From UBA7702 sp040776805 (GTDB taxonomy: Bacteria > Bacillota > Dehalobacteriia > UBA7702): a stretch of DNA of 64,000 nucleotides. This document shows positions 1-10,634 of the stretch, piece after piece. Position numbers and translations under genes: made by a program. The stretch is taken from the NCBI GenBank assembly GCA_040776805.1, contig JAXGZS010000001.1, forward strand, positions 372,001-436,000, read 5' to 3'. The notes beneath the pieces were generated by a model. That model was given only the letters and a program-made list of their open reading frames with translations, was not told the DNA's origin and made no database searches. How positions within the stretch are numbered: the stretch's first letter is position 1; every line of letters starts with the position of its first letter.

Positions 1-385
1 AGAGGGAGGAAACCGAATTGATGGATAATTATATTATACCATGTTTATGGTGAAAAGACACGAAAAAATAGAAAAGACTTAAATGTTTCAACGTAAACCT
101 ACCTTTGATCTTACGGAACGTAACCTATTAATAAGCATATGCCCAATGTATTTGGTTAAAATTTGCCGTTACCAGGCAAAATTTTGAAATTTGGACAAAA
201 AATAACAAAAAAATGATAGACTATTGCAGAAACATATGATACACTAATTTCAAATATAATTAATTGCATTGTTATAGTGGGTATTTATCTGTATTTTATG
301 CATCCTTCAAACAAATGGGCTGATCGAACGCGATGTAAAAAGACGTAGTAAAAAAAGCGCTGATAGAGAAAGGAAGGGTAGATAC
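1..385. other. AT-rich gap upstream of the surface protein
   Basis: No gene is supported here. The only structure I see is an imperfect hairpin at about 158-185 (TTTGCC/GGCAAA arms, loop GTTACCA) followed by a few T residues, which could end a transcript entering from the left. A purine-rich ribosome site (AGGAAGG, about 371-377) precedes the ATG at 386. I found no convincing sigma-A promoter and no c-di-GMP riboswitch core. Confidence 0.5.
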
Positions 386-3300
386 ATGAAAAAGAAAAAG
401 AATCATTTTATAAAATTATTAATGGTTGTATGTCTTGCTTTGCTGTCTTTGCCCATCGTATCCATCTTTGCGGATACGCCGGACAATCTGACCGATCAAA
501 GCGCGTATTTGGCGATTCATAACACCACCGGCAGTTACGCCGAAACCGGCGGACCGTCATCCCTGTCGGTAAAAGATGCCGGGGGAAATACGCTCTTACC
601 GGTGAATAATACTTATACCAATGTTCCCGTCGATGCCACCATAAGCCTGGAATATGTGTTTCACTTGGAAGACGGCGACGGAGAGGGAGAGTTCTATTCG
701 TATTCCGGCAGTAACTATTTTACCGTCACCCTTCCCGAGGGCATTGACTTTGCCTACGTGGTAGGGGAAACCCACAATATTCTTGCCGAAGATGCGGAAG
801 GCGGCTCCTGGGTTTTAGGTACCTGGCAATTTACCGACAGCAACACGATCCGCGTCAACTTCACCGCCGATGTGGCGGACCATAGCAATATGTGGGGAAA
901 AGTCGGTGTGAACGGTACCTTTCGAGAACTGGGGCCCAACGACAATACCTCCACCCAAGTGACCTTCGGCAGCCAGGTTGTGATCATTGAACGCGAAGTC
1001 CCGCCCCTTCCCGAAATCGAATTGGAAAAGAGCGGACAATACAATGCCTCTACCAACGATATTACCTGGACCGTGACGGTGACGCCTCCCACCGGCGTCG
1101 ATTTGGGCGAATATACCCTCGTGGACGCGTTCAGTTCCAATCAGACCTATAAAGCAGGTTCTTTCTACGTCGGTTCCAATAACATTGCCGATGGCAGCCT
1201 CGATCTGACCACCGCCCATCAGGTTTCTTATACCTTCCCCGCCGAAACCACCGGCGAACAAATCATCACTTATAAAACGACGCCGACGACGTATAAAGCG
1301 GAAACAGGAGCCAGTACCGCCACGGAATCCTCCACCTTTACCAACGACGCCACCATTTATTGGGGAAGCGAAGCCGTAACGGAGCCCGCCTCGGCCACCG
1401 TTACGACGGACTGGATCTCGAAGTCCGGCACCACCGTGAGCACTAGTGACGGAACTCTTGTGCTGAAGTGGACGGTGCGGGCGACGGTACCCGGAGATGA
1501 AGCGATTACCGGCGTCAAAATGACGGATATCCTCCCCGCGGGACTGGAATTGCTGAATACCACGGCTTATCCCGTGCAGATCAGCATCAATGGCGGCACG
1601 CCGTCAACGATTTCCGCCGGGACTACAGACGGCACCTATACTTATACTTACACCGATGTAGCGACCGCAAGTACCCTGGAATACCGGTTCCCCGCCGCTT
1701 TAAGCGGCGACGCTACACTGAGCTATTATACCCTGGTTACCGACCGCGACGCGATGCTCAACAGCAACGGTACGGTAAACTTTACCAACAAAGCGAAATT
1801 AATCTGGACGGAAATGAGCGATAGCAGCAATCCGCCGGCAGATATTGCCACCGTCACCGGTGTGGGCAGCGGCGGTCTCTTATCCAAATCCGCCGGTTCT
1901 ACCACGAATTTCACCTATCCCGGCCATATCACTTGGACCACCACCGTGAACCGTAACGCCATCTCTATGACGAATGCCACCATCAAAGATACGATTCCCG
2001 CCAATCAGCAACTCTTGATTGACGCCGACCATCCCTTTATCGTGAAGCAGGGCTCCACGACTGTATTTTCGACGACGACGGCAACGGCCACGGCGGCGTT
2101 CACCTCTACCGACGGTTTTGTGCGCGATTTTTCCTATGCCTTTGGCAATATCAACACAGCCTATACCGTAACGTATTATACAAAAATCGTTGATTTCTCA
2201 ACACTTTACGTAAACAATGATTCTGTGGGATTCGGTAATAAGGTCGTCTTAACACGCACCGGTGAAACAGACATTACCGTGAACAGCACAAAAACCTACC
2301 GCAGCCAGATGATTGCCAAATCCTTGGTGGGGAGCTATGATTATGCAACCCACACGGCGAAATGGCAGATTGTGGTCAACCGCAATAAACTCCCCTTGAC
2401 CAACGCCGTCGTTGCCGATACGCTCCCCACAGGCATGGTGCTTTTGATGGATGAAGATCATCCCTTTACCGTGCTGGAAAGCGGCGAGACAACGCCTTTG
2501 GCCACGGCGCCGACCACCGGCGCAAACGGCGACACCTCCTTTGTTTACGCCTTTCCGTCAGCCATCGACAACCAATATACCATCACCTTCTATACGCGGT
2601 TAACCGATGAGGCTTTGAAGGCACAGTGGTCCGGCAATAAGAACTTTACCAATACCGCCTCTATCGATGGGGATGAAATCGGCGCGGCGATCAACGTTAC
2701 GGCCACCGCCCAAATCAGAAACCCCGTGGTGACCAAAACATATCAGTACCAAACCGGTTCTGACCATATCGACTGGGCCGCTGTGATCAATCCCGGCCAA
2801 ATCCAGCTGACCAACGCTTCCGTCAGCGACGTTCTTGATTCCGCCTTGATGGTGGACGGGGACAGCATCAAGCTCTATCAGGTGGCTGTCAACAGCGACG
2901 GTTCTGTGCAAGCCGCGGCGGAGGGTACTTTGGTAACCTCCGGTTATGTCGTCACCTTACCGACTGCGGAAAATAACAATACCCTTACCATCACGCTGCC
3001 CGACAGCAAATCAGCCTACCGTTTGGAATTTACGACTTATATCATTGCCGACGATCTGAATACGGTAAACACGATTTCCCTTACCGGTACCAGCAGCAGC
3101 CCTTCCGGTGTCGCGCAAGCCTCTCGGATTGAGATCAACAACCTGTGGTCCTCCGGCGGCAGCATGCGGTTAACCGTCAATAAAGTGAACAGTTCGGGGG
3201 ATCCCGTGGCAGGCGCCGTTTACCGTCTTTTGAATTTCAACAAAAACCCGATTCTCAAAAGCGGAAAATATGTGGAGGCCACCACCAATGCCGAAGGCGA

Positions 3301-5026
3301 CGCTGTTTTCAACAATTTGCCCTCCTGGGTCTTCTACGTGGTGGAAGTAGAAACCCCCGACGGTTACCTGCTCAATACGAACTACATCGGCGGCGACCGT
3401 CTGAATGAAAATACTCTTTATACAACCACCGACGAAGAAGCCTTGGGTACTTTGAGCTTTGATAAAACAGCCACGGACGGCGCAACGCTTTCCGGCGGCG
3501 TCTTTACCCTCACCGGTACCGATTATAACAATGAGGACGTCAGCCGCACCGCCGAGGCGGTGGACGGCGTTGTGACCTTCTCTGATCTGCCCCTTGGCGC
3601 CTACAGTGTGACGGAAACCACCGCCCCCGACGGTTATGTGGAATCCAGCGACACCATCACTGCCACGGTGACCTATAATGAAGATAAAACCGCGACCGTC
3701 GTCACGATTACTTCGGAAAATGACAGCTTGGTCAACCGCCCGCTGCCTACGGCTACCGTGGAATTTCATAAAACCGACGGCGTCAATGCTTTGGCCGGCG
3801 CGGCATTCACCCTTTATGATCAAGACAGCGAAGCGGTGGCTTCCGCCACTTCCGATGAATCCGGCATGGTGTGTTTTACGGAAATTCCCGCCGGTAACTA
3901 CACCGTATTGGAGACATCTTCGCCCATTGGCTATCTGATCTACGATGCGGAAATTACAGTCAGTATTACGTATAACGAGGATAAAACCGCCTGTATCGTC
4001 GACATTTCTCCCGAGGGAGATATTGTGGACGTGCCCATCGCTCCCATTGATATCGTATTTACCAAAACCAATGGCGTAAACCCCTTACAAGGAGCGACCT
4101 TTGGCCTTTATAACAGCGAGAATACGCTGTTACAAAGCGCTACCTCCGGCGTTGACGGCCTCGTACGCTTTATCGACGTGGGCGTGGGAACGTATAAGAT
4201 CCGCGAAACCGAAGCGCCAAAAGATTATCTTTTGAGCCAAACGGAACTGACCGCCGTGATTTCCTATAACGAGGAAAATACCGGCATGGATCTGGTGTTG
4301 ACACCCGACGGCCCTTTTGTGAACGAAATCAATCCGGCCACCCAGATCGCCACCATTGAGCTGGAGAAGACCGACGACACCGGCGCTGCTTTGGCCGGCG
4401 CGGTATTCGGGCTATATGATGGCGATAACAAGCTGATATCCCAGGCGACCTCTGCCGCCAATGGCAAAGTCACCTTTGCCGACGTCCGCATTGGTACCTA
4501 TACCATCAAGGAAATCAGCGCCCCGCCGGGGTATACTCCTTCCGCCGTGGTGATTCCCGTGACCTTAACCGTGAAAGACGTGAATACCGTGGTCAAAGCT
4601 TCACCTTATACGGTGGTGAATAACCGTATCGGCGCGACCATCCAAATCAAGAAAGTGGACGCTTCCACCAAGGAAGCCCTTTCCGGCGCGACCTTTACGC
4701 TATTCAACAGCAACGGCGCCATTATCGCCACCGCCACTTCCGGCAGCAACGGCTTAGCCACCTTTAAAGATGTGATGCCCGGCGCCTATACGATCACGGA
4801 AACAAAAGCCCCCACCGGCTATATTGCCAGCACGGAAAAGATTACCGTTACCACGGAACTGGCGAAAACGTATACTTATACTGTGGAGAACACGGCCAAA
4901 AAGAAGCTGCCCCAATCCGGTATGTTCTGGGATAGCAAGATGCTGGTTTTAGCCGGGATCTTTCTGGTCCTCAGCGGCGCCGCCATCGGTTTGCTGAATC
5001 GCAAACGGGGAGCGAAAAACAGCTGA
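386..5026 (+). CDS. LPxTG-like anchored surface adhesin/pilin-type protein with SpaA domains
   Basis: This 1546-residue exported protein begins with a signal peptide (KKKK, hydrophobic core to about residue 29, IFA before the cleavage site). An adhesin-like region fills about 30-205. Five related beta-rich units follow, starting near residues 211, 343, 498, 642 and 782, each opening with a Lys-containing strand and containing a DTLP- or DILP-like turn. Six SpaA/Cna-B domains start near 927, 1020, 1123, 1220, 1322 and 1417. Each has an early Lys and a late ET/EI Glu before a PxGY-type turn, the residues that form intramolecular isopeptide bonds in this family. The C terminus is a sorting signal: LPQSG at 1508-1512, a hydrophobic helix and a basic tail. 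The sortase gene starts one base after the stop. A role in adhesion or pilus assembly is inferred from the domains; the ligand cannot be read. Confidence 0.85.
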   Translation: MKKKKNHFIKLLMVVCLALLSLPIVSIFADTPDNLTDQSAYLAIHNTTGSYAETGGPSSLSVKDAGGNTLLPVNNTYTNVPVDATISLEYVFHLEDGDGEGEFYSYSGSNYFTVTLPEGIDFAYVVGETHNILAEDAEGGSWVLGTWQFTDSNTIRVNFTADVADHSNMWGKVGVNGTFRELGPNDNTSTQVTFGSQVVIIEREVPPLPEIELEKSGQYNASTNDITWTVTVTPPTGVDLGEYTLVDAFSSNQTYKAGSFYVGSNNIADGSLDLTTAHQVSYTFPAETTGEQIITYKTTPTTYKAETGASTATESSTFTNDATIYWGSEAVTEPASATVTTDWISKSGTTVSTSDGTLVLKWTVRATVPGDEAITGVKMTDILPAGLELLNTTAYPVQISINGGTPSTISAGTTDGTYTYTYTDVATASTLEYRFPAALSGDATLSYYTLVTDRDAMLNSNGTVNFTNKAKLIWTEMSDSSNPPADIATVTGVGSGGLLSKSAGSTTNFTYPGHITWTTTVNRNAISMTNATIKDTIPANQQLLIDADHPFIVKQGSTTVFSTTTATATAAFTSTDGFVRDFSYAFGNINTAYTVTYYTKIVDFSTLYVNNDSVGFGNKVVLTRTGETDITVNSTKTYRSQMIAKSLVGSYDYATHTAKWQIVVNRNKLPLTNAVVADTLPTGMVLLMDEDHPFTVLESGETTPLATAPTTGANGDTSFVYAFPSAIDNQYTITFYTRLTDEALKAQWSGNKNFTNTASIDGDEIGAAINVTATAQIRNPVVTKTYQYQTGSDHIDWAAVINPGQIQLTNASVSDVLDSALMVDGDSIKLYQVAVNSDGSVQAAAEGTLVTSGYVVTLPTAENNNTLTITLPDSKSAYRLEFTTYIIADDLNTVNTISLTGTSSSPSGVAQASRIEINNLWSSGGSMRLTVNKVNSSGDPVAGAVYRLLNFNKNPILKSGKYVEATTNAEGDAVFNNLPSWVFYVVEVETPDGYLLNTNYIGGDRLNENTLYTTTDEEALGTLSFDKTATDGATLSGGVFTLTGTDYNNEDVSRTAEAVDGVVTFSDLPLGAYSVTETTAPDGYVESSDTITATVTYNEDKTATVVTITSENDSLVNRPLPTATVEFHKTDGVNALAGAAFTLYDQDSEAVASATSDESGMVCFTEIPAGNYTVLETSSPIGYLIYDAEITVSITYNEDKTACIVDISPEGDIVDVPIAPIDIVFTKTNGVNPLQGATFGLYNSENTLLQSATSGVDGLVRFIDVGVGTYKIRETEAPKDYLLSQTELTAVISYNEENTGMDLVLTPDGPFVNEINPATQIATIELEKTDDTGAALAGAVFGLYDGDNKLISQATSAANGKVTFADVRIGTYTIKEISAPPGYTPSAVVIPVTLTVKDVNTVVKASPYTVVNNRIGATIQIKKVDASTKEALSGATFTLFNSNGAIIATATSGSNGLATFKDVMPGAYTITETKAPTGYIASTEKITVTTELAKTYTYTVENTAKKKLPQSGMFWDSKMLVLAGIFLVLSGAAIGLLNRKRGAKNS

Positions 5027-5027
5027 T

Positions 5028-5690
5028 ATGGCAAAGGAAAAGCAGCTTCCGACTAAAAAGGAAGGGGAAAAACCCGCTCGGCGCGTTGCCCGCGTCCTTT
5101 CCCTCATCTTGATCAGCGCCGGGCTCTTGCTGATTCTTGCTGTGGCCGGTGTCAAATGGTATACGAATGATCAGCAAAACGCCTTGATTCGCCAGTACGA
5201 AGCCGGGCTTGCCGCGGAGGTTACGGGAAAAGGCGAGAAGGTGACGAAACTGCCGAATCCCGACGATCTGCTCCAAGTCGGCGACGGTTCCATTGAGGTG
5301 GTGGGTGTTTTATCCATCCCCGTCATTGATGTGAGAGTCGCCATCGGTGAAGGTGTCGATAAGAAAACCCTCAAATATACGGTAGGTCATTTCAAAGGTA
5401 CGGCGCTGCCCGGAGAAACCGGTAACTGTTGTATCATCGGCCACCGTAGTTACGCTTGGGGCGAATTTTTCAACCGCCTCGGTGAGATGGCGGAAGGGGA
5501 TGAAGTGATCGCTCAATACGGTGGGGAAACCTTCACGTATACAGTCAGCGATATCTTCGTGGTTGACCCGGAAGACGTATGGGTGCTGAACAGCAGCGAT
5601 GAGCGTGAAATGACGCTGATCACCTGTACGCCGATACGCGTGGCGACCCAGCGGCTGATCATCCGCTGTGATTTGGATGTGAATAAATAG
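5028..5690 (+). CDS. Sortase (class D-like transpeptidase)
   Basis: Membrane-anchored Cys transpeptidase of 220 residues that would cleave a sorting signal and link the protein to the cell wall or another subunit. One N-terminal membrane segment lies at about 21-44. The sortase barrel follows, with catalytic His139 in GHRS, Cys200 in LITCTP and an Arg shortly after (probably Arg209). Class D is the best fit from the GVD-tL and GETGN-IIGHR region and the lack of a C-terminal membrane anchor, but the TCTP...RLIIR end also resembles class C pilin polymerases. The start lies one base after the surface-protein stop, so the two genes are almost certainly cotranscribed, making the LPQSG protein the likely substrate. 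Confidence 0.88.
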   Translation: MAKEKQLPTKKEGEKPARRVARVLSLILISAGLLLILAVAGVKWYTNDQQNALIRQYEAGLAAEVTGKGEKVTKLPNPDDLLQVGDGSIEVVGVLSIPVIDVRVAIGEGVDKKTLKYTVGHFKGTALPGETGNCCIIGHRSYAWGEFFNRLGEMAEGDEVIAQYGGETFTYTVSDIFVVDPEDVWVLNSSDEREMTLITCTPIRVATQRLIIRCDLDVNK

Positions 5691-5750
5691 TGAATAAATA
5701 TAAATAAAGCAAAGGGCAAAAAATAAAAGAAAACAAGCAATAACGCAATG

Positions 5751-5792
5751 AAAAGTCCAGCCAGAGTTGATGACGACGGCTGGGCTTTTTCC
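5751..5792 (+). terminator. Rho-independent terminator after the sortase
   Basis: A stem pairing AAGTCCAGCC with GGCTGGGCTT (one G-T pair, loop about 14 nt) is followed by a T run. It closes the surface protein/sortase operon. Confidence 0.8.
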
Positions 5793-5925
5793 CATAAAAA
5801 GGAGGTCTGCGGTGGTAAGATCAAGGATTCATACTATACCCTAAAGAGCGTAGAGATGCTTTGCCAACACACAGTAGCGCCTCCATTACGGCGGATAATT
5901 ATTCTATAAAAATCAACCGCAATGA

Positions 5926-5953
5926 TAAATAATCGAGAGAATATAACAGATAT
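5926..5953 (+). promoter_or_regulatory. Sigma-D (sigma-28)-like promoter of the first chemoreceptor
   Basis: TAAA at 5926-5929, then 16 nt, then ACAGATAT at 5946-5953. This resembles the flagellar/chemotaxis sigma consensus TAAA-N15-GCCGATAA. The same block precedes all four receptor genes and the relic near 43.6 kb at similar distances, which is the main support. Confidence 0.6.
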
Positions 5954-5999
5954 AAAGAAAAAAGGAATTATTAAATTACTTAGTGAGGAGAGATGAAAT

Positions 6000-8107
6000 A
6001 TGAAGAAGAAATTATTAAAAAGTATAGAGCCGAATGGCCTGAAGACAAAAAGCTTAACCAGCAAGATTTTGACCAAAACCATGGTGGCGCTGTTTTTTGT
6101 GATGTTGGTGGTGATCGTTACCCTGAGCGTGGTGTTGCAAAACGCCTTTACTCAAAAGCAGGAGAATGAGATTCGAGAGCTTGCGGCATATAACAGCAAA
6201 ATCGTTGTGAGCTATTTGGAGAAGATGGACAATTTTTCCAAGTCATTGGCGAACAACGTGGCGAATTACAAAGAGTTTGACTATGAAACGGCGGATCAAC
6301 TGCTTCGTGATTCGTTGGCAAGCGTTTTGGTGGATGAAAATATCTTTTCGGCCTATTATGCTTTTGAACCGAATATGTATTTCCCTGATACCCCCAACGG
6401 TATATCCTACTATGTCTACAGAGACGGAGATGGCCAGGCCATTGACGTGTTAAATAATTATGACATCTATTCCACCGGAGAATATTATACGGTTTCCCAG
6501 GAGAAGTTGGCGGGTCATATTACAGAACCATATGAGTATGAGCTGACCAACGGTGAAACGGTTTACTTGGTTTCTATGAGCCAGCCCATATTCAATGCCG
6601 AAGGAGACTTTATTGGCGTGACGAACTGTGATATTTTAGCCGAGGTCTTTTTAGGTCTCGATTATGATATGGGTGGTTATGAAACAGCCGCGGGTTGCCT
6701 TTTAACCCAGGAAGGAACCTACCTGGTGGATACCGCCAACGCTGATAACGCGGGGACAGCATTTGAGGGAACGAATCAAGGCGACGCGGAAAGACTCGAC
6801 GCGATCAAGAATAACACGGAAACCCAAATCGACGGCACAAATCCGCAAACCATGAAGAAGGCGCTCTTCTACAATATGCCCGTGAAGGTAGAAGGGATCG
6901 AAAAAACCTGGTCCTATCAGTTCTCCTTGGATGAATCCGAAGCTTATCAATCCGTCACAAGAATCATCATCCTGGTAATTTCCATTACCATTGCGGTCTC
7001 CTCCTCCTTGCTTTCATCATTTTCAGAAATCTCAGGAAGTCCTTGGCGCCGGTGGGCAAGATCGTAGAAAATATTGAGCAAATCGCCACCGGCGACCTTA
7101 ACCTTGAAAAGGCCGGTTCTTACTCCAACGATGAGCTGGGCAAGCTCACCAAAATCAACGAAGATACCGCGGCAGCCCTGAATGGCTATATCAGCGAAAT
7201 TTCAGAGGTATTAACTGGAATTTCCAACGGGAATCTCAATCAGGAAGTTACCAGGGAATACATCGGCAGCTTTAATGAAATCAAGGTAAGCCTGAATAAC
7301 ATCATCAAATCATTAAACAGTACCTTTGGGGAAATGGATATGTCCGCGGACCAAGTCTTTGAAGGGGCGTCCCAGGTATCAGAAGGTGCCCAGTCGCTGT
7401 CCCAAGGCGCTGCGGAGCAAGCCGGGGCCATTGAGGAACTTTCCGCCACGATCAATGAGATCACCACGCAGATCAAAGCCAACGCGGAAAACGCGGCAAA
7501 AGCGAAAGAGATATCAATCCTCAATGGACAAACCACCGCCGAGGGCAAAGTGCAAATGGACTTGATGATCAAGGCCATGGACGAAATCAGCAACGCCTCC
7601 AATAAGATCGGCAAGATCATTGAAAACATCGATGACATTGCCTTCCAAACAAATATCTTAGCCCTTAACGCGGCGGTGGAAGCCGCCCGGGCCGGTTCGG
7701 CTGGGAAGGGCTTTGCCGTTGTGGCGGAAGAAGTGAGAAACCTCGCGGGGAAATCCGCGGAAAGCGCCAAGAACACCGCGGATTTGATTGAGAGTTCCCG
7801 GGCGGCCATTGAAAACGGCTCGAAAATCGTGACGGAAACGGCGAAAGCTTTGGAGAAAATCGCCGAAGGCACCGAAAGATCCGACAAAGTCGTTCAGGAA
7901 ATCGCAAACGCCAGTGCGGAGCAGGCGAAAGCGGTGGATCAAGTGAACATCGGCATGGAACAGATTTCTGGTGTGGTGCAAACCAACAGCGCCACGGCGG
8001 AGGAAAGCGCGGCGGCCAGCGAGGAGCTTTCCGGCCAAGCGCAAATGCTCAAGGAATTGATCGGAAAATTCGAGCTGAAAGAAGAAGACCAAGATTTTGA
8101 TCGGTAA
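6000..8107 (+). pseudogene. Methyl-accepting chemotaxis protein 1, frameshifted
   Basis: Membrane chemoreceptor that would feed CheA/CheW signalling. The first part (6000 to about 6994) encodes a membrane helix near residues 20-42, a periplasm-facing-type (here extracellular) Cache-like sensor and the start of the second membrane helix. The second part (to 8107) encodes the HAMP region and the signalling hairpin with the NILALNAAVEAARAG tip. Compared with the sister copies, one base is missing just after 6994, where the sisters have an extra base around GCCGG. The first frame otherwise runs on to a stop at 7067. Either the gene is inactive or the base was lost in sequencing or assembly. ATG at 6000 follows GAGGAG. 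A terminator follows at 8149-8180. Confidence 0.85.
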
Positions 8108-8148
8108 AATTTCTTCATCATAAGTTGAATAGAAGTCATCTACATCAG

Positions 8149-8180
8149 AGGCCGCCTGCGTTATACAGGCGGTTTCTTCT
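8149..8180 (+). terminator. Terminator after chemoreceptor 1
   Basis: GCCGCCTG/CAGGCGGT stem with a short loop, followed by TTCTTCTTTTT. Each receptor gene in the array has its own terminator of this kind. Confidence 0.75.
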
Positions 8181-8282
8181 TTTTACGGCTTCCGTTAATT
8201 TTGCCGTAAAAGAGGCGGCGCGAAAGGAAAACAGCTCTTTGGGTCTGTGGTTATGATAAAACAGATCAATAATAAAAATAAT

Positions 8283-8310
8283 TAAATAATCAAAGAAAAT
8301 ATACAGATAT
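8283..8310 (+). promoter_or_regulatory. Sigma-D-like promoter of chemoreceptor 2
   Basis: TAAA at 8283-8286, 16-nt spacer, ACAGATAT at 8303-8310. It aligns with the other receptor promoters, including the flanking TAAATAATC. Confidence 0.6.
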
Positions 8311-8348
8311 AAAATATAGGTTATGAATATCATTAGGAGGGTGGTACA

Positions 8349-10427
8349 TTGAAAAAGTCATTAAAGAAAACCGGTGGCAATCAAAGTGTAGCAAAAACAA
8401 AGAGTTTGACAAACAAAATACTGGTCAGGACAATGGTTCCGCTATTGATTGTGATGTTGGTGGTGATCGTTGCTTTGAGCCTCTTTTTGCAAAACGCCTT
8501 TACGCAAAAGCAGGAAAATGAGATTCGAGAGCTTGCGGCGTATAACAGCAAAATCGTTGTGAGCTATTTGGAGAAGATGGACAATTTTTCTAAGTCACTG
8601 GCCAATAGCGTGGCGAATTACAGGGAGTTTGACCGTGATATGGCGGATAAACTGCTTCGCGATTCGTTAGAAAGCGTTTTGGTGGATGAAAACATTTTTT
8701 CGGCCTATTATGCTTTTGAACCGAATATGTATTTCCCTGATACGCCCAACGGTTTATCCTATTATGTCTATAGAGACGGCAGCGACGTAGCCATTGATGT
8801 GTTAAACGACTACGACATCTATAATACCGGAGAATACTATGCTGTTTCAAAAGAAAAAATGGCGGCACATATTACGGAGCCATATAACTATGAACTGACC
8901 AATGGCGAAGTCGTTTGGCTCGTTACCCTGAGCAATCCTGTCTTCAACGAGAATGGGGAGTTTATGGGGGTTGCGAACTGTGATATTTTAGCCGATGTCT
9001 TCTTGGAATTAAAGTATGATATGGCCGGTTATGAAACGGCGGAAGGCTGTCTTTTAACCCAGGAAGGAACCTACCTGGTGGATACCGCTAACAAGGATAA
9101 TGAAGGGGTTCAATTTGAGGCGACCAATCAAGGGGACGCAGAAAGACTCGACGCGGTCAAGAATAACACAGAAGCTAAAATCGACGGCATAAATCCGGAA
9201 ACCATGAAAAAGGCGATCTTCTATAATATGCCCGTGAAAGTAGAAGGGATTGAAAAAACCTGGTCCTATCAGTTCTCCTTGGATGAATCCGAAGCCTATC
9301 AATCCGTTCGGACGATGATCATCATTGTTGTCTCCATTACTTTAGCAGGTCTCCTGATACTCGCTTTTATTGTTTTTAATAATCTTAAGAAATCCTTGGC
9401 TCCGGTGGGCAAAATCGTAGAAAATATTAAGCAGATCGCCACCGGCGACCTTCATATCGAAAAGGCCGGTTCTTACTCCAATGATGAGCTGGGCAAGCTC
9501 ACCAAAATCAACGAGGATACCGCGGAAGTTCTGAATGATTATATCAGCGAAATTTCAGAGATACTCACCGAAATCTCCAAAGGAAATCTCAATCAGACGG
9601 TTACCAGGGAATACATCGGTAATTTTAACGCGATCAAAGTGAGTCTCAATGAAATCATTGAATCGTTAAACGAGATCTTCGCGGAAATGGATATGTCCGC
9701 GGACCAAGTCTTCGAAGGAGCGTCCCAGGTATCGGAAGGTGCCCAGTCGCTGTCCCAGGGTGCGGCGGAGCAAGCCGGGGCCATTGAGGAACTTTCCGCC
9801 ACGATCAATGAGATCACCGCGCAAATCAAAGCCAACGCGGAGAACGCGGCGAAGGCCAAGGAAATTTCACTCCTCAATGGACAAACCACCGCCGAGGGCA
9901 AAGTGCAAATGGACTTGATGATCAAGGCCATGGACGAAATCAGCAACGCCTCCAATAAGATCGGCAAGATCATTGAAAACATCGACGACATTGCCTTCCA
10001 AACAAATATCTTAGCCCTTAACGCGGCGGTGGAAGCCGCCCGGGCCGGTTCAGCGGGGAAAGGCTTTGCCGTTGTCGCGGAAGAAGTGAGAAACCTTGCG
10101 GGGAAATCGGCGGAGAGTGCCAAGAACACCGCGGCATTGATTGAAAGTTCCCGGGCGGCCATTGAAAACGGCTCGAAAATCGTAACGGAAACGGCGAAAG
10201 CTTTGGAAAAAATCGCCGAAGGCACCGAAAGATCCGACGAAGTGATTCAGGAAATCGCCGACGCCAGTGAAGAGCAGGCGAAAGCGGTGGATCAAGTGAA
10301 CATCGGCATGGAACAGATTTCTGGTGTGGTGCAAACCAACAGCGCCACGGCGGAGGAAAGCGCAGCGGCCAGCGAAGAGCTTTCCGGCCAGGCGCAAATG
10401 CTCAAGGAATTGATTCGGAAAATTTGA
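8349..10427 (+). CDS. Methyl-accepting chemotaxis protein 2
   Basis: Chemoreceptor of 692 residues starting at TTG behind AGGAGG. Order: membrane helix about 17-40, Cache-like sensor to about 318, second membrane helix about 320-342, HAMP, then a long coiled-coil signalling domain whose conserved tip NILALNAAVEAARAG is near residue 555. The signalling half is almost identical to chemoreceptor 1. The sensor differs more (for example SLFLQNAF in helix 1 and different residues after YVYRDG). The reading frame ends early: an extra T near 10412 relative to the sisters replaces the last eleven residues (ELKEEDQD type tail) with a stop after LIRKI. Core signalling should be intact. Confidence 0.92.
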   Translation: MKKSLKKTGGNQSVAKTKSLTNKILVRTMVPLLIVMLVVIVALSLFLQNAFTQKQENEIRELAAYNSKIVVSYLEKMDNFSKSLANSVANYREFDRDMADKLLRDSLESVLVDENIFSAYYAFEPNMYFPDTPNGLSYYVYRDGSDVAIDVLNDYDIYNTGEYYAVSKEKMAAHITEPYNYELTNGEVVWLVTLSNPVFNENGEFMGVANCDILADVFLELKYDMAGYETAEGCLLTQEGTYLVDTANKDNEGVQFEATNQGDAERLDAVKNNTEAKIDGINPETMKKAIFYNMPVKVEGIEKTWSYQFSLDESEAYQSVRTMIIIVVSITLAGLLILAFIVFNNLKKSLAPVGKIVENIKQIATGDLHIEKAGSYSNDELGKLTKINEDTAEVLNDYISEISEILTEISKGNLNQTVTREYIGNFNAIKVSLNEIIESLNEIFAEMDMSADQVFEGASQVSEGAQSLSQGAAEQAGAIEELSATINEITAQIKANAENAAKAKEISLLNGQTTAEGKVQMDLMIKAMDEISNASNKIGKIIENIDDIAFQTNILALNAAVEAARAGSAGKGFAVVAEEVRNLAGKSAESAKNTAALIESSRAAIENGSKIVTETAKALEKIAEGTERSDEVIQEIADASEEQAKAVDQVNIGMEQISGVVQTNSATAEESAAASEELSGQAQMLKELIRKI

Positions 10428-10498
10428 GCTGAAAAAGGAAGACCAAGATTCCGATTGATAAAGTATCATGCATTTTAGCGAAAGCCACCTACATAACG

Positions 10499-10532
10499 AA
10501 AGCCACCTACATCATCTAGGTGGCTTTTGTTC
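10499..10532 (+). terminator. Terminator after chemoreceptor 2
   Basis: AAAGCCACCTA/TAGGTGGCTTTT stem-loop ending in a T run. The left arm sequence CGAAAGCCACCTACAT is also present as a direct duplicate just upstream (about 10479-10494). Confidence 0.75.
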
Positions 10533-10609
10533 GTTGATAAGGGCCGATAGGGGTGTTTTTAGAGTACGCAGCGAACCTTCTGCCCCGAAAAGGAACCTGT
10601 AATCTATTA

Positions 10610-10634
10610 AAAAGTTCGCTTAGGCGGACTTTTG
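10610..10634 (+). other. Second hairpin in the gap before chemoreceptor 3
   Basis: AAGTTCGC pairs with GCGGACTT (one G-T pair) and is followed by TTTG. It may be a backup terminator. Apart from this hairpin, the terminator at 10499-10532 and the promoter at 10693, the 336-bp gap holds nothing recognisable. Confidence 0.4.

Noticed and set aside
1..385. c-di-GMP riboswitch or leader peptide before the surface protein
   Set aside because: The hairpin near 160-180 lacks the conserved riboswitch core. A 10-codon frame at 21-53 with a fair ribosome site is too short and too close to the edge to support.
7240..7887. Long minus-strand open frames across the chemoreceptor genes (also about 9593-10225, 12071-12637 and 14442-15212)
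   Set aside because: They mirror the same coding DNA in every copy, lack ribosome sites and read as Ala/Ser-rich shadows of the receptor coiled coil.
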